This document shows, piece by piece, positions 1 through 8,963 of a stretch of 64,000 bases of DNA. Under the pieces are notes generated by a model. It was not told the DNA's origin, did no database searches, and saw only the letters and a list, made by a program, of their open reading frames with translations. The DNA comes from CAYSPG01 sp964432885 (GTDB lineage: Bacteria; Bacteroidota; Bacteroidia; AKYH767-A; OLB10), in contig CAYSPG010000001.1 in NCBI GenBank assembly GCA_964432885.1, positions 503,687-567,686 on the forward strand, written 5' to 3'. How positions within the stretch are numbered: the first letter of the stretch is position 1; the number at the start of each line of letters is the position of its first letter. A program made the translations under genes and the position numbers.

Positions 1-480
1 ACCAACCCCTGCACACAAGACTTATGGCAATACAACCCTGTCAGCAATGCATGGCTTGCCAAAGCGCCACTGCCAAGTCATCCAAGACACAGATGCACAG
101 CCTTTACCGTAAACGGCAGGGGCTATGTTGCAGGAGGAGAGGGAAATTCTACTGGTCTTTTTAGCGAGTTGTGGGAGTACACCCCCGACAGTGTGTTTGC
201 CGGCATTAATGAGGAGCCTAATTTTACAGGTGCGGGAGTTTACCCCAATCCATTTACCACCCACATACAACTAAACCTACCGGATGATATAAGCGGTTAT
301 TGCACAATAAAAATATGCGATGCAAAAGGAAAAAAAATATATGCCGATTATTTACCAACTGCCCGTGTTAACCCCACCCTTAAAACCGTAACCACTAACT
401 TGCCCAAGGGCATGTATGAAATTTTGATAGCATCAGACAATAAACAATACCACCTTGCCAATAAAATTATTAAACTGTAA
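1..480 (+). CDS. C-terminal part of a kelch-repeat T9SS-secreted protein (5' truncated)
   Basis: The frame is open from the first base of the window, so the true start lies outside. The first ~55 residues read as kelch/galactose-oxidase-type beta-propeller repeat, with DLWQYNPVSNAW followed by GRGYVAGGEG and ELWEYTP. From about residue 75 there is a T9SS type A sorting domain: VYPNPF opens it, KGMYEILI lies near the end, and it finishes in KIIKL. Known for this family: the C-terminal domain is recognised at the outer membrane by the type IX machinery and removed as the protein is exported or attached to the surface. The kelch part probably binds a ligand or sugar; no enzymatic residues are visible. 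The final IIKL is shared with the 3980-8305 protein, which fits one sorting system. Confidence 0.85.
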   Translation, partial: TNPCTQDLWQYNPVSNAWLAKAPLPSHPRHRCTAFTVNGRGYVAGGEGNSTGLFSELWEYTPDSVFAGINEEPNFTGAGVYPNPFTTHIQLNLPDDISGYCTIKICDAKGKKIYADYLPTARVNPTLKTVTTNLPKGMYEILIASDNKQYHLANKIIKL

Positions 481-660
481 TTAAAAATGGTTGCGCTCTT
501 AGGCTTTTGGCAAGGCTTTAACGTAAAAAATTACACCTCACTTTGCATAAACAAGCTAAGTAAAAAAATGCGAGTACTGCGCGTATAAGGCTATTTGCAA
601 CTGGTAAAATTACTCTAATCCTGTGGCTTGCCTATTCTTTTCAATAAGTACCCATTGCCC

Positions 661-668
661 TATATTTG
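661..668 (+). promoter_or_regulatory. -7 promoter element of recQ operon
   Basis: TATATTTG matches the Bacteroidota -7 consensus TAnnTTTG. It ends 9 nt before the ATG at 678, so the transcript would be almost leaderless. I do not see a clear -33 TTG at standard spacing. Confidence 0.55.
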
Positions 669-677
669 CGCATAGAT

Positions 678-2600
678 ATGAGCAATGAGCAAACCATAAA
701 AGAAATTTTGCTGCGCTATTGGGGGCATTCATCTTTCCGGCCTTTGCAGCAGGAAATTATTTTATCGGTACTTAATGGCACCGATACGCTTGCGCTAATG
801 CCCACAGGAGGTGGAAAATCCATTTGTTTCCAGGTGCCTGCTTTGGCAAAAGAAGGAATTTGCATTGTAATTTCTCCTCTCATTTCACTCATGAAAGATC
901 AGGTTGAAAATTTGCGAAAGCGCGGAATAAAAGCAATGGCTGTAATTTCGGGCATGAGCCGAAAAGAAATTGATATTGCCCTGGACAACTGCGTTTATGG
1001 CGATATAAAATTTTTATACCTCAGCCCTGAGCGTCTTACCAGCGAACTTACACGCATACGATTACAAAAAATGAAAGTAAACCTTATTGCAGTGGATGAG
1101 GCACATTGTGTATCGCAATGGGGTTACGATTTCAGACCAAGTTATTTGCGCATTGCAGAAGTAAGAGAACTACACCCCAATGTGCCAATACTGGCACTTA
1201 CAGCTACTGCTACCAGCAATGTACGCACCGACATTATGCAGCAGTTGCATTTTAAAGGCAACACCGTTTTTCAAAAAAGTTTTGAGCGAAAAAATATCAG
1301 TTACCTGGTTTATCACGACAGCGATAAAGTGCAGCGCATGGTTGAAATTTTATCCAAAGTAAATGCATGCAGCATAGTGTATGTACGCAGCCGAAGAAAG
1401 ACAAAAGAAATTGCGCAGACGCTTTTAGCCTCAGGTATTTCTGCTGCATTTTACCATGCCGGGCTTACACAACAACAGCGCAATAAAGTACAGGACGATT
1501 GGAAAAAAAACAAAACCAAAGTTATTGTTGCCACCAACGCTTTTGGAATGGGAATTGATAAACCGGATGTGCGTACGGTAATACATTTTGACACACCCGA
1601 AAGTTTGGAAGCCTATTACCAGGAAGCAGGGCGTGCGGGACGCGATGAAAAAAATGCTTATGCTATCCTGCTTCACAGCCGTGCCGACCGTGCAGAAATT
1701 GAGCGCTCGTTTGAATTATCATTTCCGGAAATACGTTTTATAAAAACCGTTTATAATGCACTTGGAAATTTTTTTAACATGGCTGTTGGCGGAGGTGCGG
1801 GCATAAGCCGCGACTTTGATTTATCGGCATTTATCAAAACATACAACCTTAATCCGATAAGTACTGCCCATGCGCTAAAAATTATTGAAGAAGCCGGATA
1901 CATTTCTATAAGCGATGGAGTTTTTATGCCTTCGCGATTAAAGTTTACTGTTAATCAACTTAACTTGTATAACTTTCAGGTAATGCACAATACAATAGAT
2001 AAGTTTATAAAAACAATTTTGCGCACATACGGTGGCCTGTTCGACAACTTTGTAAAAATAAATGAGGGTGATTTGGCCACTAAAACCGGGCTAACAATTG
2101 AGCAAGTAGTAAAAGGGTTTAACTTTTTGCAAAAGCATAGCATTTGTGAATACCTTCCTCATACCGATAAACCTCAGCTTACTTTTTTATTAGAGCGTTA
2201 CCGAGCTGATGATATTGAGATAAACGAAAGGATGCTTGCATTTAGAAAAGAGCGCTTTAGACAGCGTGCTGAAAAAATGCTGCTTTATGCCGAAAGCAAA
2301 ACCAACTGCCGAAACATGATGCTGCTAAATTATTTTGGTGAAAACAGTAATGCGCGTTGTGGCACATGCGACTTTTGCCGCAATAGAAACAAACTTGAAA
2401 TAAACGATGTTGAATTTGGTTTGCTAAAACAAAAAATAAAATCGCTGTTACATGGCAAACAAGTTACATTAAATGAAGTTATTTCATCGGTTAAAGACAC
2501 ATCGAACGACCAATCGGTACGAGCCTTGCGTTGGCTGGTTGATTCAGGTACAATTTCAATAAACGAGCAAGAATTTTTAAAGTGGAATGAGCAGGCTTAG
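678..2600 (+). CDS. recQ: ATP-dependent DNA helicase RecQ
   Basis: 3'-5' DNA helicase of the RecQ family, acting in recombinational repair and fork processing. Seen: Walker A TGGGKS at about residues 43-48, DEAH at 140-143 followed by CVSQWGYDFRPSY, LTATAT (motif III), the helicase C domain with GMGIDKPDVR and QEAGRAGRD, then the RecQ zinc-binding cysteines ending in CGTCDFC. The end is short and I see no HRDC domain, so this is the RQC-only form of about 640 residues. ATG 678 is preferred over an in-frame TTG at 666 because that TTG lies inside the promoter element. The gene overlaps the next one by 14 bp, so recQ, the glycosylase and mtgA are probably co-transcribed. Confidence 0.96.
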   Translation: MSNEQTIKEILLRYWGHSSFRPLQQEIILSVLNGTDTLALMPTGGGKSICFQVPALAKEGICIVISPLISLMKDQVENLRKRGIKAMAVISGMSRKEIDIALDNCVYGDIKFLYLSPERLTSELTRIRLQKMKVNLIAVDEAHCVSQWGYDFRPSYLRIAEVRELHPNVPILALTATATSNVRTDIMQQLHFKGNTVFQKSFERKNISYLVYHDSDKVQRMVEILSKVNACSIVYVRSRRKTKEIAQTLLASGISAAFYHAGLTQQQRNKVQDDWKKNKTKVIVATNAFGMGIDKPDVRTVIHFDTPESLEAYYQEAGRAGRDEKNAYAILLHSRADRAEIERSFELSFPEIRFIKTVYNALGNFFNMAVGGGAGISRDFDLSAFIKTYNLNPISTAHALKIIEEAGYISISDGVFMPSRLKFTVNQLNLYNFQVMHNTIDKFIKTILRTYGGLFDNFVKINEGDLATKTGLTIEQVVKGFNFLQKHSICEYLPHTDKPQLTFLLERYRADDIEINERMLAFRKERFRQRAEKMLLYAESKTNCRNMMLLNYFGENSNARCGTCDFCRNRNKLEINDVEFGLLKQKIKSLLHGKQVTLNEVISSVKDTSNDQSVRALRWLVDSGTISINEQEFLKWNEQA

Positions 2601-3165
2601 CAAAGATTTTTATTTGCAGAATGATGTTGTTTCAACTGCAAAACAACTTATCGGAAAACTTTTGGTAACGCATATAGGTTCAAAAATCACTTCGGGAATC
2701 ATTACCGAAACAGAAGCATACAATGGTATGGAGGACAAAGCATCTCACGCATGGAATGGCAGGCGCACAGCACGAAATGAACACATGTATAATGAAGGTG
2801 GCACATCCTATGTTTATATATGCTATGGAATACACACGCTGTTTAATGTTGTTACCAACAAAAAAAATATTCCCCACGCTATTTTAATTCGTGCCGTAAA
2901 GCCTGTTAGTGGCATAGATGTAATGCTGAAACGAAGGAGAAAAAAAATAATTGACAAAACACTTACCGGTGGACCGGGCACGCTATCACAGGCAATGGGC
3001 ATTACGCTTGCCGATTCCGGAATAAGTTTGCATGGTAAAAAAATTTGGATTGAGGAAGCAGGAATAAAATATAACCCATCGCAACTCAAAACAACTCCTC
3101 GCATTGGAGTAGAATCGGCAGGAAAAGATGCACTTTTACCCTACCGGTTTTTGCTCACACTTTAA
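2587..3165 (+). CDS. mpg: 3-methyladenine DNA glycosylase (AAG/MPG family)
   Basis: Monofunctional base-excision glycosylase of the alkyladenine (AAG) fold, removing 3-methyladenine, 7-methylguanine or hypoxanthine from DNA. Seen: ETEAY at residues 41-45 carrying the expected catalytic glutamate, then DKASHAWNGRRTARNEHMY, YVYICYGIH, and the TGGPGTLSQAMGI segment typical of the family. At 192 residues it is the usual bacterial length. The ATG overlaps the end of recQ by 14 bp, which suggests translational coupling and a DNA-repair operon. Only 13 bp separate it from mtgA. Confidence 0.94.
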   Translation: MSRLSKDFYLQNDVVSTAKQLIGKLLVTHIGSKITSGIITETEAYNGMEDKASHAWNGRRTARNEHMYNEGGTSYVYICYGIHTLFNVVTNKKNIPHAILIRAVKPVSGIDVMLKRRRKKIIDKTLTGGPGTLSQAMGITLADSGISLHGKKIWIEEAGIKYNPSQLKTTPRIGVESAGKDALLPYRFLLTL

Positions 3166-3178
3166 CTTTCTTTTTTTT

Positions 3179-3871
3179 ATGCACCCCAAACTAAAAAAAG
3201 CTAAATCAATTTTTTTTAAAACCATTAAGTGGTTTTTTATCCTGAGCGTTGCATCGGTAATTATTTTTAGATTTATACCTGTACCATTTACACCTTTAAT
3301 GATAATCAGGTGTTGCCAGCAGGTTTTTGAAAAAGACAGAGAGTTGCGCCTGAAAAAAGACTGGACAGCCATTGAAAATATTTCGGCAGCTATGCCGCTT
3401 GCTGTTATTACTTCCGAAGACCAAAAATTTGAAGAACACTTTGGGTTAGACATGCAGGCCATTGAGAAAGCAGCCAAGTACAACGAAAAACACAAAAAGA
3501 AAAAAGGAGCAAGCACAATTACACAACAGGTTGCAAAAAATGTTTTTTTATGGCCATCGCGCAGTTGGCTACGCAAGGGTTTTGAAGTTTATTTTACTGT
3601 GTTGATTGAAATTTTTTGGAGCAAAGAGCGTATCATGGAAGTTTACCTGAACATTATAGAACTTGGCGATGGTATTTATGGGGTTGAGGCTGCGGCTAAC
3701 CATTATTTCAAAAAGCCTTCCAAAAAACTTAGCATCAATGAATCGGCCATGTTGGCTGCCATATTGCCATTGCCATTAAAATGGTCGCCATTAAAACCAA
3801 ATGCACGTGTACTTAAACGCCAAAATTGGATTATTCGGCAGATGCGATATGTAGATGTAAAGGATTTTTAA
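3179..3871 (+). CDS. mtgA: Monofunctional peptidoglycan glycosyltransferase MtgA
   Basis: GT51-family transglycosylase that polymerises lipid II into glycan strands at the inner membrane, without a transpeptidase domain. Seen: one N-terminal membrane anchor (about residues 18-34), the SEDQKFEEHFG motif with the catalytic Glu at residue 80, GASTITQQVAKNVFLW, and KERIMEVYLNIIELGDGIYG followed by AAANHYFKK. The 230-residue length fits MtgA. The start was set at ATG 3179, since upstream in-frame codons overlap the previous gene and encode no convincing sequence. It is the third gene of the recQ operon by spacing. Confidence 0.95.
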   Translation: MHPKLKKAKSIFFKTIKWFFILSVASVIIFRFIPVPFTPLMIIRCCQQVFEKDRELRLKKDWTAIENISAAMPLAVITSEDQKFEEHFGLDMQAIEKAAKYNEKHKKKKGASTITQQVAKNVFLWPSRSWLRKGFEVYFTVLIEIFWSKERIMEVYLNIIELGDGIYGVEAAANHYFKKPSKKLSINESAMLAAILPLPLKWSPLKPNARVLKRQNWIIRQMRYVDVKDF

Positions 3872-3888
3872 AAATCACAAACTGCTGC

Positions 3889-3896
3889 TAATTTTG
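3889..3896 (+). promoter_or_regulatory. -7 promoter element before the 1,441-residue surface protein
   Basis: TAATTTTG matches TAnnTTTG exactly and lies 83 nt before ATG 3980, leaving a real 5' leader. The gap from mtgA (108 bp) has no visible terminator hairpin. Confidence 0.45.
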
Positions 3897-3979
3897 GTGC
3901 AACAATCCCTAAAATTTTACTTTAAAAACCATATCTTTTTTTAAAATTTACCGTATAAAATCAATTAGCTTAACTAATT

Positions 3980-6900
3980 ATGATTTTATTTCGGAATACA
4001 ATACTTACTCAACTTCTTGTTGCTTTGGTTTGCTTAACCGGCAAGGCCAATGTTACGGTTACACCCGCCAATGCTGGCAATTGTTTAAATGTTTCTCCGG
4101 GTGCTTATTTGCCAATTGGAAACATTGTAATAACCGAAAATCTAAACAACGATTTTACTGTTCAAACAAACACCACACTGGTATTAACAGCCCCAACGGG
4201 TTTTACATTTCAATTTGGAACAGGCTCTGTGACTTTTACAGCCGCACGAAATATATCAGCTGCAAGTGTAAGTGTAACGCTTACCACTATCACTGTTACT
4301 ATTTCGGTAACCGGAACAAATCTTAGTGACCAACTTACCATAAGTGGAATTAATGCCCGTGCATCAGCAACCAATCTATCAGGTTCCATTTTAAGAAAAC
4401 CACCCAGCGGAGGTACAGCCTCAATAGCCGGCAATGCTACAGGTGCAGGGGTTGTACACGGAACCCTGATAAGTGTAGGTGGAAGTGCAACCGCTACCAC
4501 AATAGCTGCTGGCAATTGGAATGCACCAGCAACATGGTTGGGAGGCACAGTTCCACTATGTGGCGACAATGTTATAATTAATCATGCCCTTACAGCAAAC
4601 GTTGCTACCATGGTAACCAATGCAACCATTAATGCGGGAGGAAATTTAATTGCTACAAATGCAGTTACTGTAAACGGAACATTTACAATTACAGCAGGCG
4701 GAACCTATACACACAATAACACAAACAGTGTCGCGTCAACAGTTTTTAAAGGAACCGAGTCGTTTGCAACAACCAGTAACCTGATAATAAACAACTGGCA
4801 TGATGCCAATGCTCCATTGGCACAATTTGTAACAGGAAATTTTGGCAACATAACTCTAAATTTTAATTCTGCTACACCATGGGATCAGGATGGAATGTTT
4901 TCCCCCAATAAAATTAAAGGAACCCTTACTGTTTCGGCAGGGCAGGTTACAATGGATGATGGCACAGGGGCTACAACCTCACTTACTTTGCAAGACGTTA
5001 TAATAAATTCTACCGGAAGTTTAATAATTGCCAAGGGCGCCAATCGTAACTTATCGCTTACCACCAACCATTTTACCGATAACAGTACTTCGGCAGGACT
5101 AACCGCGCTGATGTATAATACCTATGGAACATTATTGTGGACATGCAATGGAAACTTAACATTAGCCCATGACTTTAGCTGTATTGAAGGAACAACAGGA
5201 ATTCATCCGGCATCAGCCACCATAAACATTACAGGAAATATTTCTATTACATCAGGCAAAATTGATTTTGTAAAATACATCAATGGGCCGCTAAATTTAA
5301 CCGTAAGCGGAAACACGATTATAGCTTCAAACTTTGGCGGGTGGAGTCATCTTGCTGATTTTAATTCAAGCGATGTTACCTTTACTACAAACAACCTAAG
5401 CATATCAGGTAATTTACTTGGAAATTATCTTCAGGGATCGGCAGGCATGTCAACGTTTAATATACTTAATGATTTTACATACAATGGCACGGGCATGTTC
5501 AGTTTTGCAAATAATGCAGCAAACTTTTCATCACAGGTGATAAATGTTGCACAAGATTTTAAAGTACTATCAGGCAATGCAGGCCTTGCATACACAGGAG
5601 GGGTTTCATTTTTAAATATTAATCGCGACTTTATTTTAACAGGAGCCACAACCGATTTTGCCGGACAGTTTAACCCGCTTTCAACAGCAAACACAAGTAT
5701 TATTATTCAAAAAAACTGCAGCATTAGCTTAGGTGAATTTTATGGGACATGGAATAAAGGTCAATTATTTTTTACCGTTAACGGAACATTGGTTCATGCT
5801 AATGCAATCTTTGCAGGAGTATATTATCCGTTACCGGGTAACTACGGCACTGCAACTTTTACCATCGACAGTTTAAATTATGATGGAGGCACATTTTATT
5901 TATTTGACAGTTACATTACCGATGGCCGAACCATTACTACAAACTTTGGAAATCTTATTGATATAAATTTTCTGTCGGCTACAGACAAAGTTTTCTTTAT
6001 CACCAATTCAACCAATGGTAACAACCCGGTGCTTGCAACTAACGTAACCGGAAGTGTTGTCATTTCGGGATTAACTACCGGAAATTTTATTTCGAGCCGT
6101 GGTGCAGGAAATGAAACATGCAACATCGGTGGTAGCATAACTGTAACAGGTGGTACAAACTCGTTTGTTGGAAGCACAGCATTTTCAAGTCAGCCACATG
6201 CAATTACAACAACCATTGCCGGAAATCTCAATATCAGCAATGGCAGTTTGCACTTATCGGCATTAAGCGGTAATGCAACTGTTAATGTTACTGGCAATGT
6301 TGCAATAACTGGTGGAAATCTTTTTTTAAAAAATGACAATGGCCCCGCTGTAATGACGGTTACAGGTAACTACACTCAATCAGCCGGAAACTTTACTCTA
6401 CATAACAACTTGGCCATCACATCGGCAGCTGACACTGTAAAAGTAAATGGAGCATTTTCGCACACAAATGGAAATTTTGTTTTTGATAACGCAGCAGGAA
6501 CAGCTGGGCTGGCCACACATGTATTGGTTATTAACGGAAGCTCGTACACATTAGGCGGTACAGGAATAATGCGCCATGCCAATCACCTTACATCCAATAC
6601 TGTATTTGGTCAAATACTTTTTAACCGGGCCGGAACAACAAGTTATAACCGAAGTTCAACCACACACGATTTACAACAGGTAAAACAAATTATTTCAGCA
6701 CAAACAACTGTAAGTGCAGCGGCATCTTTAAACCCGTTTTTAATTTCATCGCACCAGGATAATACAGCAGCCGTAAACAATACACTTACCATAAATGGAA
6801 TTTTACAAGCAGGCACCACACAAATTCTTGCAAGGCAACAAGCTAATTTTTACTCTCAACTTTTAGTTAATGCAGGCGGCAGGTTGGCCACTGCGCATAC

Positions 6901-8305
6901 TGGAGGATTGTACACAGGTACGGCAACACCCTCATGCATTAATGCGATGATTTCTGGAAACAACCGAATGAATTATTTTCTTGACGCCAACAGTACGATT
7001 GAATACAATGGTGTGGATAACCAACAGGTAACAGGAATTCCAAACGGAATTGCCACAGCCCCCCAACATAAGTATGGCAAACTTGAAATTAATTTTACCG
7101 GAACTTCAAATACCGAATTTGTTTTTCCTGAATCGGACAGCGAAGTATTTGTAAGAACACAACTTGTGTTAACAGCAGGAGAGTTTAATTTAGATACCGA
7201 TCATGTTAAAACAAACGGAGGACGCTCTATTAATCTGGAAAACGGTGCAACCACATTGAGAACGGCAGGCTTTGTTCGCAGCGAAACCGAAAATGCATCC
7301 GGCATTTTGCGATGGAACATAACCGCTAACGGCAGTTACATTGTTCCATTTGGCAATAACAGTTCGGCTTACATCCCTTTAACTTATACCCAAAATTCGG
7401 GCAGCACAGGATGGATAAAATTTGCAACCTATGGAACTGCGGCTGCCAACAATCTTCCACTTCCTCCTACCGTTACACATGTCAATTCAGCTTCAGGCTC
7501 AAACAACAGTGCAAACACTACCGACCGTTATTGGTACATTAATACTGCATCTAACCCAAATTTCAGTATTACATTTACAGCCACATCAGCCGAACTTAGT
7601 GGCATAAACACTGCACGTGCCCAACGCTGGTTACCTACAGTTAAAGGTTGGGAGCCCAAAAAAGGAACACAGAGTAACCCCACGGCTACATCAACACTTA
7701 TAGCAAACACCACAGGAATTAGTACTTGGTGGACGCTAGCCAGCAACAGCAACCCACTGCCGGTTGATTTACTCTCCTTTTCAGCAACCTGCCAAAACAA
7801 TGAAGCCTTAATTAACTGGAGCACCGCATCACAACTTAACAACGATTTTTTTACAGTCGAAAAAAGCAGCGATGCCAACCGATGGGTAACTCTGATAAAA
7901 GCTAAAGGAGAAGGCACCGTGCACACCGTAACTCATTATGAAATCAAAGACACAGAATTAAATGGGAACCTGATTTATTACAGGCTTAGCCAAACCGATT
8001 TTAATGGAAGCACAGCAATACTAAAAACCATTGCTGTAAAGGGCTGCGGAACTAAATCGGTAGAACTGGTTGATTATACTTTTTTACAAAATCAGCTTGC
8101 ACTAAACCTTTTTTCAGCCAATCAATCTTCTTTGGAAATTATGTTGGCCGATATAAACGGAAAAATACTGGCACGAAAAATGCAAACTTCTGAACCTGGA
8201 ATAAATAAACTTGTTATTGATTGTAGTACCATATCAAATGGAATTTATTTTATCCGGATAAAGTCAGAGAACCAATGGATAAGCAAAAAAATAATAAAAC
8301 TGTAA
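3980..8305 (+). CDS. Large T9SS-secreted surface protein (beta-rich, adhesin-like)
   Basis: 1,441 residues, secreted. Residues 1-23 form a signal peptide. The body is Thr/Asn/Gly-rich with many short strand-turn units (variants of GNLTV and VNGTFTITAGGTY), consistent with a beta-helix or beta-solenoid. Around residue 180, GNWNAPATWLGG with CGDNVIIN resembles the opening of bacterial surface proteins with G8-like beta segments; this is a resemblance, not a firm domain call. Near residue 1255 LPVDLLSF begins the Bacteroidota module that precedes T9SS tails, and the protein ends in a type A sorting domain (GIYFIRI, then KKIIKL). No catalytic motif seen. Known for the sorting domain: export by T9SS. 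Adhesion or matrix function is inferred. It has its own promoter and is probably monocistronic. Confidence 0.85.
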   Translation: MILFRNTILTQLLVALVCLTGKANVTVTPANAGNCLNVSPGAYLPIGNIVITENLNNDFTVQTNTTLVLTAPTGFTFQFGTGSVTFTAARNISAASVSVTLTTITVTISVTGTNLSDQLTISGINARASATNLSGSILRKPPSGGTASIAGNATGAGVVHGTLISVGGSATATTIAAGNWNAPATWLGGTVPLCGDNVIINHALTANVATMVTNATINAGGNLIATNAVTVNGTFTITAGGTYTHNNTNSVASTVFKGTESFATTSNLIINNWHDANAPLAQFVTGNFGNITLNFNSATPWDQDGMFSPNKIKGTLTVSAGQVTMDDGTGATTSLTLQDVIINSTGSLIIAKGANRNLSLTTNHFTDNSTSAGLTALMYNTYGTLLWTCNGNLTLAHDFSCIEGTTGIHPASATINITGNISITSGKIDFVKYINGPLNLTVSGNTIIASNFGGWSHLADFNSSDVTFTTNNLSISGNLLGNYLQGSAGMSTFNILNDFTYNGTGMFSFANNAANFSSQVINVAQDFKVLSGNAGLAYTGGVSFLNINRDFILTGATTDFAGQFNPLSTANTSIIIQKNCSISLGEFYGTWNKGQLFFTVNGTLVHANAIFAGVYYPLPGNYGTATFTIDSLNYDGGTFYLFDSYITDGRTITTNFGNLIDINFLSATDKVFFITNSTNGNNPVLATNVTGSVVISGLTTGNFISSRGAGNETCNIGGSITVTGGTNSFVGSTAFSSQPHAITTTIAGNLNISNGSLHLSALSGNATVNVTGNVAITGGNLFLKNDNGPAVMTVTGNYTQSAGNFTLHNNLAITSAADTVKVNGAFSHTNGNFVFDNAAGTAGLATHVLVINGSSYTLGGTGIMRHANHLTSNTVFGQILFNRAGTTSYNRSSTTHDLQQVKQIISAQTTVSAAASLNPFLISSHQDNTAAVNNTLTINGILQAGTTQILARQQANFYSQLLVNAGGRLATAHTGGLYTGTATPSCINAMISGNNRMNYFLDANSTIEYNGVDNQQVTGIPNGIATAPQHKYGKLEINFTGTSNTEFVFPESDSEVFVRTQLVLTAGEFNLDTDHVKTNGGRSINLENGATTLRTAGFVRSETENASGILRWNITANGSYIVPFGNNSSAYIPLTYTQNSGSTGWIKFATYGTAAANNLPLPPTVTHVNSASGSNNSANTTDRYWYINTASNPNFSITFTATSAELSGINTARAQRWLPTVKGWEPKKGTQSNPTATSTLIANTTGISTWWTLASNSNPLPVDLLSFSATCQNNEALINWSTASQLNNDFFTVEKSSDANRWVTLIKAKGEGTVHTVTHYEIKDTELNGNLIYYRLSQTDFNGSTAILKTIAVKGCGTKSVELVDYTFLQNQLALNLFSANQSSLEIMLADINGKILARKMQTSEPGINKLVIDCSTISNGIYFIRIKSENQWISKKIIKL

Positions 8306-8366
8306 GATTTTTACCGAATTGCATTAAAACTGAAACACCTTGGCATTTCAATTGAATTATTCAGGT

Positions 8367-8828
8367 ATGGAAAAAACTATTACAAATTATATGATTGACG
8401 TTTTCCCCATAACATACAAGGAAAAAAATGTTGCAGAACTTGTTCACGAAATAAGGCGCAAGGTTTTTGTGGTGGAACAACACGTTGACCCACTTATTGA
8501 ATTTGATGTACATGAACAGGAAAGTCATCATTATTTAGCCTATGTTAAAAGCAAAGCTGTAGGCACAGCCCGCTGGCGCGAAACCGATGAAGGTATAAAG
8601 CTCGAACGCTTTTCGGTACTTAAAGAATACCGCAATTGCGGAACAGGAACCGCCTTGCTAAAAAGAATTTTGGCCGACATATTGCCCATGCGTAAAAAAG
8701 TTTACCTGCATGCACAAACTACCACAGTACGATTTTACGAAAAGGCAGGATTTAAAATAGTAAGCGACTTGTTTTATGAGGCAAACATCCCTCACTACAA
8801 AATGGTTTTAAACAACCCGCTTATGTAA
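8367..8828 (+). CDS. GNAT-family N-acetyltransferase
   Basis: About 153 residues with the GNAT fold. The acetyl-CoA-binding strand-loop-helix reads LERFSVLKEYRNCGTGTALL, where the pyrophosphate loop R-N-C-G-T-G stands in for the usual R-G-x-G-x-G/A. It is followed by FYEKAGFKI, the common end of the fold. The VFVVEQHVDP segment is typical of the ElaA/YjcF-like subgroup. The substrate cannot be told from sequence. ATG 8367 is chosen; ATG 8391 is an alternative. A strong terminator follows at 8910. Confidence 0.82.
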   Translation: MEKTITNYMIDVFPITYKEKNVAELVHEIRRKVFVVEQHVDPLIEFDVHEQESHHYLAYVKSKAVGTARWRETDEGIKLERFSVLKEYRNCGTGTALLKRILADILPMRKKVYLHAQTTTVRFYEKAGFKIVSDLFYEANIPHYKMVLNNPLM

Positions 8829-8909
8829 CTCAATAAATAACCATAATACAAAAAACTCTACACTAAGGAAATAACTATACTTTAACTACATCGGACATAC
8901 ACAACACTA

Positions 8910-8945
8910 CGGCAGGTTTACCTGCCGTTTTTATTTTATTTTTGA
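8910..8945 (+). terminator. Rho-independent terminator after the acetyltransferase
   Basis: Perfect 7-bp GC-rich stem CGGCAGG / CCTGCCG with a 4-nt loop TTTA, followed by an almost unbroken T tract (8928-8943). Confidence 0.85.
8937..8944 (+). promoter_or_regulatory. -7 promoter element of the permease, inside the terminator T tract
   Basis: TATTTTTG matches TAnnTTTG and ends 19 nt before the permease ATG. It uses the T-rich tail of the preceding terminator. Confidence 0.5.
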
Positions 8946-8963
8946 CCGGTAAACAAATCTCTT

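Noticed and set aside
481..665. Terminator after the truncated kelch protein
   Set aside because: The short complementary segments near 500-525 do not form a stem with a T tract.
666..677. TTG 666 as the recQ start
   Set aside because: It overlaps the TATATTTG promoter element; ATG 678 is the first start downstream.
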